Origin: Burkholderia sp. 4M9327F10
GTDB lineage: Bacteria; Pseudomonadota; Gammaproteobacteria; Burkholderiales; Burkholderiaceae
Length of the DNA stretch: 36,188 nt
Assembly: GCF_005503145.1 (NCBI RefSeq)
Contig: NZ_SCNV01000073.1
Location: 1-36,188, forward strand
Direction: 5' to 3'
The first letter of the stretch is position 1; each line of letters starts with the position of its first letter. This document shows positions 16,330 to 25,044 of the stretch, piece after piece. The notes beneath the pieces are model-generated. The model did not search any database, was not told the origin of the DNA, and saw only the letters and a program-made list of their open reading frames with translations. Made by a program: the position numbers and the translations under genes.

Positions 16330-16995
16330 TCAATCCCGATCGGGTGCGCCGAGCGGGAACAGCGAGCGGTACGGACGCGCTTCGTCGACGGCGCGCGCGA
16401 ACGACGGCCGCGCCAGCAGCCGCTGCCGGTAGGCCAGCACATTCGCGAACGACGGGTCGATGCGATGCGTCCAGTCCGCGTAGAACAGAAACGGCGCGGC
16501 CGCGCAGTCGGCGAGGCTGAAGCGCTCGCCCGCCGCCCATTCACGCCCGGCCATTGTCCTGTCGAGCCAAGCGTAAGCGGTGTCCAGCATGGCGCGGGCC
16601 TCGGCTACGCCGCGCGGATCGCGCTCGTGTTCGGCACGCAGGCTATCGCCCACCACTTTTTGCTGCGGCGTCGAAACATAGTTGTCGAAGAAACGGTCCA
16701 TGCTGCGCACCTCGAGCGCGGCGCGCGGATCGGCCGGCAGCAGCGGGACCGGCCCCGGATGGTACAAGCCCAGATACTCGACGATGACGCTCGCCTCCAC
16801 CACCGTACGTCCGGCCTCGACGTCGACCAGCACCGGAAACTTCCTGAACGGCCACAGTTCGGTGAGTTCGGCCATCACCTGCGGGCTGCCGTAGTCGATC
16901 TGGCGGTATTCGAATCGCGTACGGTTTTCGTAGAGCGCGGTGAGAACCTTCTGGGAGTACGACGAAAGCGGATGAGCGTACAGCTTCAATGTCAT
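16330..16995 (-). CDS. Glutathione S-transferase family protein
   Basis: A 221-residue cytosolic protein with an N-terminal thioredoxin-like domain (about 1-80: LYAHPLSSYSQKV, the cis-Pro segment RKFPVLVD and the GSH-binding EASVIVEYL) and an all-helical C-terminal domain (about 90-210, with FSLADCAAAPFLFY). The SSYSQKV segment suggests a Ser rather than Cys or Tyr active site, as in many bacterial GSTs. The start ATG 16995 has AAGGTG upstream. These enzymes conjugate glutathione to electrophiles or act in aromatic breakdown; substrate unknown. It is a single gene between the immunity-like protein and the histidine kinase. Confidence 0.9.
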   Translation of the reverse strand: MTLKLYAHPLSSYSQKVLTALYENRTRFEYRQIDYGSPQVMAELTELWPFRKFPVLVDVEAGRTVVEASVIVEYLGLYHPGPVPLLPADPRAALEVRSMDRFFDNYVSTPQQKVVGDSLRAEHERDPRGVAEARAMLDTAYAWLDRTMAGREWAAGERFSLADCAAAPFLFYADWTHRIDPSFANVLAYRQRLLARPSFARAVDEARPYRSLFPLGAPDRD

Positions 16996-17116
16996 GGCGG
17001 TCACCTTGGTTCGTGAAGGAAAGCTGCCGGGCAACGCTGCCCTCAAAGCATGCTTTACCTGACGACGAACCGCGCCGCCGCAAATCGACATACCGACTCA
17101 AAAATTCAGACGAATT

Positions 17117-18382
17117 TCAACGCGCCGGCAAAACCAGACGTACCCAGAGACCGCCATCGGGATGATTGCCGAGCTTGAGATTCGCGCCGCAACTGCGCGC
17201 CAGCCGCGCCACCACCGAGAGGCCGAGCCCCCAGTGCTGGTGGCTTCCCTGGTTGGCGCTCAGGCGCACGAAAGGCGTGGTGGCGCTCGCCATTTCGCTC
17301 GCGCGGATACCGGCGCCATGATCGCGCACGCTCAGGAGCCAGCCGTGCGCATCGCGTGAGGTTCTGATCTCGATGGGCGGCTCGCCGTGCTCGAGCGCGT
17401 TGTCGACCAGGTTGGACATCAGGCGTTCGAGCAGCGGGCGCGGCATCACGAACTGCGGCCCGGCCTTCAGGTCGCAGGCGAACAAGGCGCCGTCCATGGT
17501 GCCGATCATCGAGAAACGGTCGCGCAGGAAGCCATCGACGGAAACGACCTGCTCCGCACCGTTGCCGCGGCCGGCGACCTGGAGCAATTGCTGTGCGATG
17601 TCCGAAAACGAATCGATGTCTTCGACGAACGCGACCCGCTTGTGCCATTCGTTGACTTCGAGCGCGCGGCTGCGCAGCCGCGCCGCCTGGTGTTCCATGT
17701 GCTGAGCGAGTGCGGCAAGCGCCGTGGCCTGCTCTTCGAGCGCTTCGTTGCGGCGCCGCGACATTTCATTGAACGCGCGCACCACGCAGCGCAACTCGCT
17801 CGGCCCCTCTTCGCGCACGGCCGCGGCGGCGCGGCGGCCACATGACGTTTGAGCGGCTGCGGCGGTTTCGCGGGCCGCGTGCGCGACATTGCGCAACGGG
17901 CGCTGCACGCGCCACAGCAAGAGGCACGCGAGCGCGAGAATCACCAGCGACAAGCCCCATTCTGCAAAAGCCAGGCGCGAATCGACCGGCCAGGATTCGA
18001 GCGCCTCATCGGACCATGCCGGATTGTCGAGCGCTCCATCCGGCATGCGCGGCGCCCAGGTATCGGCGACCCCGATCAGGCCTGCAGAACCTGGGGCCTC
18101 ATACACAGCCGGACGAAAATCGACAATCCTCGGCCGCGCTACGAGGTCGAGTTTCATCGCGGCAGGCGCCAGCGAGACCGGCGCCATCGGCGCCGCGGCG
18201 AGCGGCTCGGAGACTGTCTCCAGGCCATCGCCAAAACCCGGCTGTCCGGTGAAGACAGCACTCTGCTGAGCCGCGCCGTCGTTGCTTGCCGCGGGCTCGG
18301 ATACCAGCAGCACGACCGCGAGGCGTACCGAGAGCAGCACCACCATCGACAGCAAAATGGTTCTTACGAACAAGGTATTCAA
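17117..18382 (-). CDS. Orphan sensor histidine kinase-like protein with degenerate H-box
   Basis: I start this at TTG 18382, which has AGAGGA five bases upstream and places a membrane helix (3-28) at the N-terminus, giving 421 residues. A periplasmic sensor region (29-136) precedes a second helix (137-157) and a HAMP-like linker. The ATP-binding part is intact: N-box LMSNLVDNALEHG (about 321-333), G1 RDHGAGI (353-359) and G2 HWGLGLSVV. Where the dimerisation helix should read SHDLRTP, it reads AQHMEHQ (226-232), so the canonical phospho-acceptor position is Gln with a His one residue later. No response regulator gene is adjacent. It may be a pseudokinase or a diverged kinase. Confidence 0.82.
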   Translation of the reverse strand: MNTLFVRTILLSMVVLLSVRLAVVLLVSEPAASNDGAAQQSAVFTGQPGFGDGLETVSEPLAAAPMAPVSLAPAAMKLDLVARPRIVDFRPAVYEAPGSAGLIGVADTWAPRMPDGALDNPAWSDEALESWPVDSRLAFAEWGLSLVILALACLLLWRVQRPLRNVAHAARETAAAAQTSCGRRAAAAVREEGPSELRCVVRAFNEMSRRRNEALEEQATALAALAQHMEHQAARLRSRALEVNEWHKRVAFVEDIDSFSDIAQQLLQVAGRGNGAEQVVSVDGFLRDRFSMIGTMDGALFACDLKAGPQFVMPRPLLERLMSNLVDNALEHGEPPIEIRTSRDAHGWLLSVRDHGAGIRASEMASATTPFVRLSANQGSHQHWGLGLSVVARLARSCGANLKLGNHPDGGLWVRLVLPAR

Positions 18383-18765
18383 CGATTCCTCTTCGTTGTC
18401 AGTCGGAAGTCCCACGGACCCTATGCGGGCCGCGAGCTTCGGGCAAGTCAAATAATCGGCAATATGGGTAAAGAATCCGTCACTGCGTCCGTTAACCTTA
18501 AGAGAGACGGCAATGGGCAGATACGGGCCCGTGAGGCGAACTTGCACGCGGATCATCCCTCACGCCGGCGACATTAGAACCTGGGAATAAGACCCCTTGG
18601 GCGACAAGTCCTTACACAATCTTTCCAGGTATTTCAGGGGGTGTCTTTCGCAAAGCTGCCATAATACTTTGGCAACGTCAGCGCATGTTGTGCACGGCGA
18701 GTTTGTTCACGCTCCAGACTTCGAAGCCTCGCGCGAACCATGAAAAATCCAGTGGGGATCTGACG
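18383..18765. other. Divergent intergenic region
   Basis: 383 bases between the minus-strand kinase (TTG start 18382) and the plus-strand 47-residue gene. The kinase Shine-Dalgarno sequence occupies 18386-18391. An 8-codon frame (18740-18763, MKNPVGI) ends two bases before the small gene and could be a leader peptide. The kinase frame stays open to 18556, but I see no better start there. I could not place a convincing promoter. Confidence 0.4.
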
Positions 18766-18909
18766 ATGAAGCGCCAGCCATCCGATCGACGCCATGGTTT
18801 TCTGAACGACCTGAAGTGGATGGTCGTGCTCTGGTGTGTCGGGGTCGGCGCTACCGCACTGCTGACCCTTCCATTCCATCTGCTCGTATCCGCGATGATG
18901 CGGAAATAG
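18766..18909 (+). CDS. Single-pass small membrane protein, 47 residues
   Basis: MKRQPSDRRHGFLNDLKWMV begins a basic N-terminus followed by one membrane helix (about 19-42, containing VVLWCVGVGATALLTLPFHLLV). GGGGA lies about eight bases upstream of the ATG. It converges on cydB (22-base gap). Its layout (short basic head, W-x-V-x-L-W start of the helix) resembles the DUF2474/CydX-like accessory peptides usually encoded downstream of bd oxidase genes, but those are normally on the same strand. The similarity is by eye only, so I leave the function open. Confidence 0.55.
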   Translation: MKRQPSDRRHGFLNDLKWMVVLWCVGVGATALLTLPFHLLVSAMMRK

Positions 18910-18931
18910 CCGCCTGCCTGCGCCGTCACCC

Positions 18932-19939
18932 TCAGTGATAACCGGCGTCCCCTTCCCGTACCTTGCCGCGGAACACGCGATACTGCATGAAGTTGTAGAC
19001 GAGGATGATCGGCAGCACGATCACGGTGCCCACCAAAGTGAACAACTGGCTCGCGTGACTCGACGAGGCCTCCCAGATCGTCAGTGACGGCGGAACGATG
19101 TTCGGCCAGATGCTGATGAGCAAGCCACTGTAGCCGAGAAAGCACAGCGCCAACGTAAGAAGGAAAGGCGTCGCTTCATGCTTCAACCGAAGCGAACGGA
19201 ACACGCCCCATACACAGGCCACGACAAGAATCGGCACCGGCAGAAACCAGCCGAGATTGCCGCTGCCGAACCAGCGAAACGCCACCGCCGGCAAGCCGGC
19301 CACGGTCCACAGACTCACAATGGCCATCACCGCGAGCAGGACGCCCACGAGCGGGCGCATCACCTCGCGCATCTTGCTCTGCAATTGGCCATCCGTCTTC
19401 AGGATGAGCCAGCCGCAGCCGAGCGTCGCATACGTCGTGACCACGCCGATGCCGCAGAACAGACTAAATGGCGAAAGCCAGTCGAATGGGCCGCCGGCGA
19501 AACGGCCGTCGACGATCTTGATACCTTGCAGCATCGACCCCAGCACGATGCCCTGGCAAAACCCCGCGAGTGCAGAGCCGCCCATGAAGGCGAGATCCCA
19601 GGCGTGCTGGGTGCGTGTGGCCCTCGCGCGCAGCTCGAAGGCCGCGCCACGGAAGATCAGACCCACGAGCATCAGGATCAGCGGCAGATAGTTGGCCGGC
19701 AGCAGGGTTGAATAGACCACCGGAAACGCCCCGTAAAGCCCCGCGCCCCCGAGCACGAGGAAGGTCTCGTTGCCGTCCCAGACCGGCGCGATGGTATTGA
19801 GCATCACTTGCCGGTCGCCTTTCTGCTCGAAGAATGGAAACAGCAGACCAATGCCGAGATCGAAGCCGTCCAGCATCACATAAATGAAAACGCCGAGTCC
19901 GATGATCGCGGCCCACACTACCGGCAGATCGATTTGCAT
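18932..19939 (-). CDS. cydB: Cytochrome bd-type ubiquinol oxidase subunit II
   Basis: A 335-residue inner-membrane protein with eight or nine helices. The N-terminus has the subunit II hallmark YVMLDGFDLGIGLLFPF followed by APVWDGNETFLVLGG. It pairs with CydA to reduce oxygen with quinol electrons. I prefer ATG 19939 (GGGGAG eight bases upstream); a GTG at 19948 would overlap the cydA stop. It follows cydA directly in one operon. No cydX-type small gene follows on the minus strand. Confidence 0.93.
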   Translation of the reverse strand: MQIDLPVVWAAIIGLGVFIYVMLDGFDLGIGLLFPFFEQKGDRQVMLNTIAPVWDGNETFLVLGGAGLYGAFPVVYSTLLPANYLPLILMLVGLIFRGAAFELRARATRTQHAWDLAFMGGSALAGFCQGIVLGSMLQGIKIVDGRFAGGPFDWLSPFSLFCGIGVVTTYATLGCGWLILKTDGQLQSKMREVMRPLVGVLLAVMAIVSLWTVAGLPAVAFRWFGSGNLGWFLPVPILVVACVWGVFRSLRLKHEATPFLLTLALCFLGYSGLLISIWPNIVPPSLTIWEASSSHASQLFTLVGTVIVLPIILVYNFMQYRVFRGKVREGDAGYH

Positions 19940-19944
19940 GGCGA

Positions 19945-21333
19945 TCACTCCCCTTCCAGTGCGTCGAGCGGGCGATTACGCAGCACCGGATGGCGGCGCG
20001 ACTTGCTACCCTCGATATGCTCCTCCGGTCCGCGCTTCATCATTTTCATCATGTAGTAGACCCCCATGCCGAACACCAGGAAGTACACCAGCACAAAGAT
20101 CAGCAGCGACACACCGGCTTGCTGCGAGCCGATCGGCGAAACGGAATCCACGGTACGGAAGACGCCGTAGACCGTCCATGGCTGGCGGCCGACCTCCGTC
20201 GTAATCCACCCCGCCAGCAGCGCCACGATTCCAGAAGGCCCCATGCACAGCACGAAACGCTGATACCACCGGGTCTCATAGAGACGGCCGCGCAGCCTCA
20301 GTATCAGCCCAAGCAGCGCCGTCAGCAGCATCAACATGCCGAGCCCCGCCATGATGCGGAAGGTCCAGAACACAATAGGCGAATACGGGCGGTCCTCAGG
20401 CGGAAACTCTTTCAGGCCGCGGATCTCACCATCCCAGCTGTGGGTCAGGATGAGGCTGCCCAGATGCGGTATCTGGATCGTGTAGCGCGTCACTTCCGCA
20501 TTCATGTCGGGCAGGCCGACCAGATTGAGCGCCGTACCGCCTTTCTCGGTTTCCCACAGCCCTTCGATCGCGGCGATCTTGGCCGGCTGATATTGGCGTG
20601 TGTTGAGGCCGTGTGCATCACCCACGAAAATCTGGATCGGCGTCAGCACGAGCAGGATCCACAATGCCATGGAAAAACTGCGTGTAACCGGTTTGTCGCG
20701 CCGGCCCTGCAGCAGATGCCACGCACCGCAAGCGGCGACGATAAAGCCCGCCACGATAAACGCCGCGATGGTCATATGCGCGAGGCGATACGGGAACGAC
20801 GGGTTGAAGATCACTTTCACCCAGTCGACCGGTACGATATGGCCGTTCTGGATAGCGTATCCCTGCGGCGTCTGCATGAAACTGTTCGACGCGAGAATCC
20901 AGAATGTGGAAATCAGCGTGCCGACTGCAACCATCAGCGTGGCGAAGAAATGCCCGCGGGGACTGACGCGCTGCCAGCCGAACAGCATGACGCCGAGAAA
21001 GCCGGCTTCGAGAAAGAATGCCGTCAGCACTTCGTAGGTCAGCAACGGCCCCGTGATATTGCCGGCGAAGCTGGAAAATCCGCTCCAGTTGGTGCCGAAT
21101 TCGTAGGCCATCACCACACCCGACACCACCCCCATTCCGAAGCCGACCGCAAAGATCTTCGACCAGAACTGAAACATGTCTTTATAGGCGACGTCGCCGG
21201 TCAGCAGCCAGCGCCCTTCGAGCACGGCGAGAAAGCTGGCCATGCCGATGCTGATAGCGGGAAAGATAATGTGAAACGATACCGTGAACGCGAACTGCAA
21301 CCTGGCAAGGTGGAATGCATCGAAGATTTCCAT
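19945..21333 (-). CDS. cydA: Cytochrome bd-type ubiquinol oxidase subunit I (short-Q-loop, CioA-like)
   Basis: A 462-residue haem-bearing subunit. Visible ligands include His21 in SFHIIFP (haem b595 side) and His186 in RLAHMTIAAF (haem b558); the quinol/haem region has the GRQPW motif (TTEVGRQPWTVYG). The protein is about 60 residues shorter than E. coli CydA because the Q-loop lacks the long insertion. That is the cyanide-insensitive (CioA-type) form known from Pseudomonas. It serves respiration at low oxygen or in the presence of cyanide, sulfide or NO. It is divergent from a LysR gene across a 154-base gap, where I see no clear FNR/ANR site. Confidence 0.93.
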   Translation of the reverse strand: MEIFDAFHLARLQFAFTVSFHIIFPAISIGMASFLAVLEGRWLLTGDVAYKDMFQFWSKIFAVGFGMGVVSGVVMAYEFGTNWSGFSSFAGNITGPLLTYEVLTAFFLEAGFLGVMLFGWQRVSPRGHFFATLMVAVGTLISTFWILASNSFMQTPQGYAIQNGHIVPVDWVKVIFNPSFPYRLAHMTIAAFIVAGFIVAACGAWHLLQGRRDKPVTRSFSMALWILLVLTPIQIFVGDAHGLNTRQYQPAKIAAIEGLWETEKGGTALNLVGLPDMNAEVTRYTIQIPHLGSLILTHSWDGEIRGLKEFPPEDRPYSPIVFWTFRIMAGLGMLMLLTALLGLILRLRGRLYETRWYQRFVLCMGPSGIVALLAGWITTEVGRQPWTVYGVFRTVDSVSPIGSQQAGVSLLIFVLVYFLVFGMGVYYMMKMMKRGPEEHIEGSKSRRHPVLRNRPLDALEGE

Positions 21334-21487
21334 GATGGCTCAGTCGCTCCAGGGGATAACGGTAGTAGAGCCCACGTATTGGCTTGTTCAGATTAGTGTA
21401 GAAATCGAATTCCTGCATTTTCAAGTCCCACGCCCCTTGCGCGGTAGACTTCGGCAGGCAATCACGCCACCGACCCTCTGACGCAAC

Positions 21488-22414
21488 ATGGACCGAATCG
21501 ACGCGATGAAGGTGTTCGTCGCCACGCTGGACGAAGGCAGTCTGGCGGGCGCGGCTCGCCGGCTTGGCCGCTCGCCCGCGGCAGTGAGCCGGGCCATCGC
21601 CTTCCTCGAGGAACACACGGGGACGGCCCTGCTGCACCGGACCACCCGAACCATCAAGCTGAGCGAAGCGGGCGAGCGCTACGCCTCGGCTTGCCGGCGC
21701 ATCCTCACCGAACTCGAGGAAGCCGATCTGCTGGTTGCGGATGAAAAATCCTCGCCGCGGGGTCTCCTGACGGTGACCGCACCGGTCGCCGCCGGCGAGG
21801 ATGTGCTGCGCCCGATCCTGGACGATTTCGTCGAACGCTATCCCGACGTGTCGGTGCGCCTGCAACTGCTCGACCGTCCGGTCAGCCTGATCGACGAGGG
21901 TATCGATGTCGCGTTGCGCATCGCCCATCTGTCCGACTCGACGCTGATCGCGATCCCGGTCGGCGAAGTCCGGCGGGTCGTGGCCGCATCGCCGCGCTAC
22001 CTTGCGAAGCACCCCCGCATCGACGAGCCGGCCGATCTCGCCCAGCATCGCATCATCTCGATGACGCATTTCGGTCTGGACTCCTGGAGCTTTCCGCCGA
22101 CGGGCCACTCGACGATTCCGCTGGTGGTGCAATTCACACCGCGTTTTATCGTCAACACGATCCGCGCCGCGGTGACCTCGGCAGTCGCCGGACACGGCGT
22201 TACGCGCATGTTCTCCTACCACGTGGCCCAGCAGGTCAAGGAAGGCACGCTCAAGATCGTCCTGCGCGATAGCGAACACACGCCGCTCCCCGTGCATCTG
22301 CTCACACCGCAGGGGCGCCTTTCTGTCCCGAAGGTGCGCGCCTTCGTCGATTTCGCGACCCCGCGCCTGCGCCGCCATTTCAAGCAGTTCGAGCTGATTA
22401 CCGATACCGATTGA
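21488..22414 (+). CDS. LysR-family transcriptional regulator
   Basis: A 308-residue protein with an N-terminal winged helix (MDRIDAMKVFVATLDEGSLA, then AARRLGRSPAAVSRAIAFLE) and a two-lobed ligand-binding domain from about residue 92 (GLLTVTAPVAAG), typical of the CrgA-like branch. The start ATG 21488 is supported by the universal M-D-x-x-x-AMKVFV beginning. It is divergent from cydA and lies 117 bases ahead of two MFS genes on the same strand. Either could be its target; LysR regulators often control an adjacent gene. The effector is unknown. Confidence 0.9.
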   Translation: MDRIDAMKVFVATLDEGSLAGAARRLGRSPAAVSRAIAFLEEHTGTALLHRTTRTIKLSEAGERYASACRRILTELEEADLLVADEKSSPRGLLTVTAPVAAGEDVLRPILDDFVERYPDVSVRLQLLDRPVSLIDEGIDVALRIAHLSDSTLIAIPVGEVRRVVAASPRYLAKHPRIDEPADLAQHRIISMTHFGLDSWSFPPTGHSTIPLVVQFTPRFIVNTIRAAVTSAVAGHGVTRMFSYHVAQQVKEGTLKIVLRDSEHTPLPVHLLTPQGRLSVPKVRAFVDFATPRLRRHFKQFELITDTD

Positions 22415-22531
22415 ATCGGCCGGCGGAAGAATGTCTTCCGGCGCGAGGCGATTCTCTCCAGAATCGGTTCAATCTAGACTGGCTCCATTGAAACGGATAC
22501 CCGGCGAGGTATCTGGTTTAGCGGAGGCAGC

Positions 22532-23737
22532 ATGGACTACGCAGTGTCGGGTAAATCGGAAGCGCCGGCCTTCAATGTGTGGCGCGGCACCGTGGCTGGC
22601 GCCAGTGCAAGCCTGGTTGGTATCGGGCTGGCGCGTTTCGCCTATACGCCGCTGCTTCCGGCCATCATCGGCGCCCACTGGTTCGAGGCATCGACAGCGG
22701 CCTATCTTGGCGCGGCGAATCTGGGCGGCTATCTGGCCGGAGCGCTTGCCGCACGCCTGCTGGTTAAATGGTCGTCGCCCGCCACCGTGTTGCGCGCCAT
22801 GATGCTGCTGGCGGCAATCGCCTTCTTTGCCTGCGCATTCCCTGTGTCGTTTTTATGGTTCTTCCTGTGGCGCTTCGCGTCGGGGTTGTCCGGTGGCGCA
22901 CTGATGGTGCTCGCCGCACCGACGATTCTGGCGCACGTCGCGCCGTCGCGGCGCGGCTTTGCGGGCGGCGCCATCTTCACCGGCATTGGTCTCGGCATCG
23001 CAGCGTCGGGGACGATCGTGCCGCTGCTGCTGCGCCAAGGGCTGACCCAGACGTGGCTGGGGCTGGGCGTGGTGTCGCTGTTGCTGAGCGCCGTCGCATG
23101 GAATGGCTGGCCGCAACAGGACCCGGCGGCAGCTGCGCCCGCCCACTCGCACACTGCGCACCGCGCAGCTCATCCGGCGCCGGCGTTGCGCGCGTTGTAT
23201 GTCGAATACGCGCTGAACGCCGCCGGTCTCGTGCCGCACATGATCTTTCTGGTGGACTTCGTCGCCCGCGGACTCGGCAAAGGCGTGGATGCCGGCGCGC
23301 AGTACTGGGTGTTGTATGGCCTCGGCGCCATCGTCGGTCCCCTGCTTACCGGGCACCTCGCCGACCGCGCCGGTTTCGGTCCGGCGCTACGGGTCGCCTA
23401 TGTCATGCAGATCGTCGCCGTTGCGCTTCCGGTCCTCGGGCTTGGCCCCGCCGGGCTGATTGTGTCGAGCGTCGTAGTCGGCGCGTTCACCCCGGGCATC
23501 GTGCCGCTCGTGCTAGGCAGGGTGAATGAACTGCTGGTGCACCACCCCTCCGCGCAGAAAGCCGCCTGGAGCAAGGCCACGACCAGTTTCGCCGTGTTGC
23601 AAGCGGTTGCCGCCTATGGCCTGTCGTTCCTGTTTTCCGCGAGCGGCGGCAACTACCTGATGCTGTTCGTGATCGGCGCCGCCTCGCTCGCAATTGCCCT
23701 GGCTGTCGATCTGTTTGCCGCGCTGAGGTTGAAATGA
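22532..23737 (+). CDS. MFS transporter, YbfB/YjiJ type
   Basis: A 401-residue inner-membrane protein with 12 helices. Its N-terminus contains GIGLARFAYTPLLPAI, the signature of the YbfB/YjiJ (MFS_4) branch, whose E. coli members are poorly characterised transporters. GGAGG lies four bases upstream of the ATG. A His-rich cytoplasmic loop (AHSHTAHRAAH, about 200-212) is unusual for the family. The stop overlaps the next MFS start (ATGA), so two transporters are translated together; they may export different compounds in response to one signal. Confidence 0.88.
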   Translation: MDYAVSGKSEAPAFNVWRGTVAGASASLVGIGLARFAYTPLLPAIIGAHWFEASTAAYLGAANLGGYLAGALAARLLVKWSSPATVLRAMMLLAAIAFFACAFPVSFLWFFLWRFASGLSGGALMVLAAPTILAHVAPSRRGFAGGAIFTGIGLGIAASGTIVPLLLRQGLTQTWLGLGVVSLLLSAVAWNGWPQQDPAAAAPAHSHTAHRAAHPAPALRALYVEYALNAAGLVPHMIFLVDFVARGLGKGVDAGAQYWVLYGLGAIVGPLLTGHLADRAGFGPALRVAYVMQIVAVALPVLGLGPAGLIVSSVVVGAFTPGIVPLVLGRVNELLVHHPSAQKAAWSKATTSFAVLQAVAAYGLSFLFSASGGNYLMLFVIGAASLAIALAVDLFAALRLK

Positions 23738-24990
23738 ATCAAGCTGCTCACTCCCTGTTGCGTCCAGTCGGCCAGCGGATCTCGCCGAGTTACGCCGAGC
23801 GCAATGAGAATCACTGGAAGCGCAATCTCGCGGTCTGCGTATTCGGCTCGTTCACCACGCTCGTCAGCCTGAGCATGCTGCTGCCGTTCCTGCCGTTGTA
23901 TGTCCGGCAACTGGGTGTCGAATCGCCGTCGGCCATCATTCAATGGTCAGGCGTCGCATTCGGTGCGACGTTCCTCGGCACAGCCGCCACTGCGCCGCTC
24001 TGGGGGCGTCTGGCGGATCGCTACGGCCGCAAGCCGATGCTCGTGCGCGCGGCCATTGGCATGGCCGTGGTGATGTCGTTGATCGGCGTCGTCCATACGG
24101 TTCATCAGCTGGTGGCGCTTCGCCTGATCGCCGGTCTGGTGGGCGGCTACTCGTCCGCCTCCACCGTGATGGTCGGCTCACAGGCGCCGCGCGAGCGGGC
24201 CGGCTGGGCGCTGGGAATCCTGTCGACCGGCGCCCTCGCCGGCAACCTGGTCGGACCGCTGATTGGCGGCCTGCTGCCCGGGTGGATCGGGATTCGTGGC
24301 ACCTTCTTTGCCGGCGGCGCGATGATCGCGGTGGCGGCGTTGCTGACAATCTTCGTCGTCAAGGAGGACTTCAATCCCGCCGACCACGCGAAGAACCGCG
24401 CCGCCAGCCAGAGCGCAACCCCGGTTCGCCGCTCGAATTACGCGGCGGTGGCGGCGCTCCTCGTGACGGCAATGATGGTTCTGCTCGCAAATATGTCGAT
24501 CGAACCGATCATCACCGTGTATATAGGCGGTCTGGGCGTGCGGGCCGATCACCTGACTCGCGTCGCCGGCGTGGTGATGGCGTGTTCCGCGCTCGGCAGC
24601 ATGTTGACGGCGGCCCGGCTCGGCGCTCTGGCTGACCGCATCGGCAGCTGGAACGTCATCATCGGCTGCCTGGTGCTTACCGGCCTCGTGATGATCCCGC
24701 AGGCCTTCGTCGTAGAGTGGTGGCAGCTCGCTGGATTACGCGTGCTGATGGGGATGACGCTCGCCGGACTGCTGCCCTCCATCGCCAAGCTGGCCAGGCA
24801 ATCGGTCGACGAGAGCAAAACGGGGCAAATGCTCGGCTATCTGCAGTCCGCGCAATTCTGCGGTCAAGTAGTCGGCCCAGTGATTGGCGGTGCGATCGGT
24901 GTGTCTCTTGGGCTGCATTCCGTGTTCTTCGTCACCGGCACGATGCTGGTTGCGTGCGCGGGGCTCGCCCAGTGGGCGCGCAAGCACTGA
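23734..24990 (+). CDS. MFS transporter, DHA1-like (probable multidrug efflux)
   Basis: A 418-residue protein with 12 membrane helices. The loop 2-3 signature is intact (GRLADRYGRKPML), and helix 5 has the antiporter-type motif GILSTGALAGNLVGPLIGG, which points to export by drug:H+ antiport. A 30-residue polar cytoplasmic head (PSYAERNENHWKRN) precedes helix 1, as in YdeI/MdtG-like exporters. It overlaps the upstream YbfB-type gene by four bases and ends 54 bases from a convergent MFS gene. Substrate unknown. Confidence 0.88.
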   Translation: MNQAAHSLLRPVGQRISPSYAERNENHWKRNLAVCVFGSFTTLVSLSMLLPFLPLYVRQLGVESPSAIIQWSGVAFGATFLGTAATAPLWGRLADRYGRKPMLVRAAIGMAVVMSLIGVVHTVHQLVALRLIAGLVGGYSSASTVMVGSQAPRERAGWALGILSTGALAGNLVGPLIGGLLPGWIGIRGTFFAGGAMIAVAALLTIFVVKEDFNPADHAKNRAASQSATPVRRSNYAAVAALLVTAMMVLLANMSIEPIITVYIGGLGVRADHLTRVAGVVMACSALGSMLTAARLGALADRIGSWNVIIGCLVLTGLVMIPQAFVVEWWQLAGLRVLMGMTLAGLLPSIAKLARQSVDESKTGQMLGYLQSAQFCGQVVGPVIGGAIGVSLGLHSVFFVTGTMLVACAGLAQWARKH

Positions 24991-25044
24991 TTGAGAGGAT
25001 TGAGCACTGCGCCTCTCTCACGAGTCACGCTTCGCGCGCCTTGG

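Noticed and set aside
19990..21396. 468-codon plus-strand frame opposite cydA
   Set aside because: Shadow frame; cydA on the minus strand has haem ligands and the GRQPW motif.
22424..22440. Stem CGGAAGA/TCTTCCG after the LysR gene as a terminator
   Set aside because: Only a 7-bp stem with a 3-base loop and no T-run; too weak to call.
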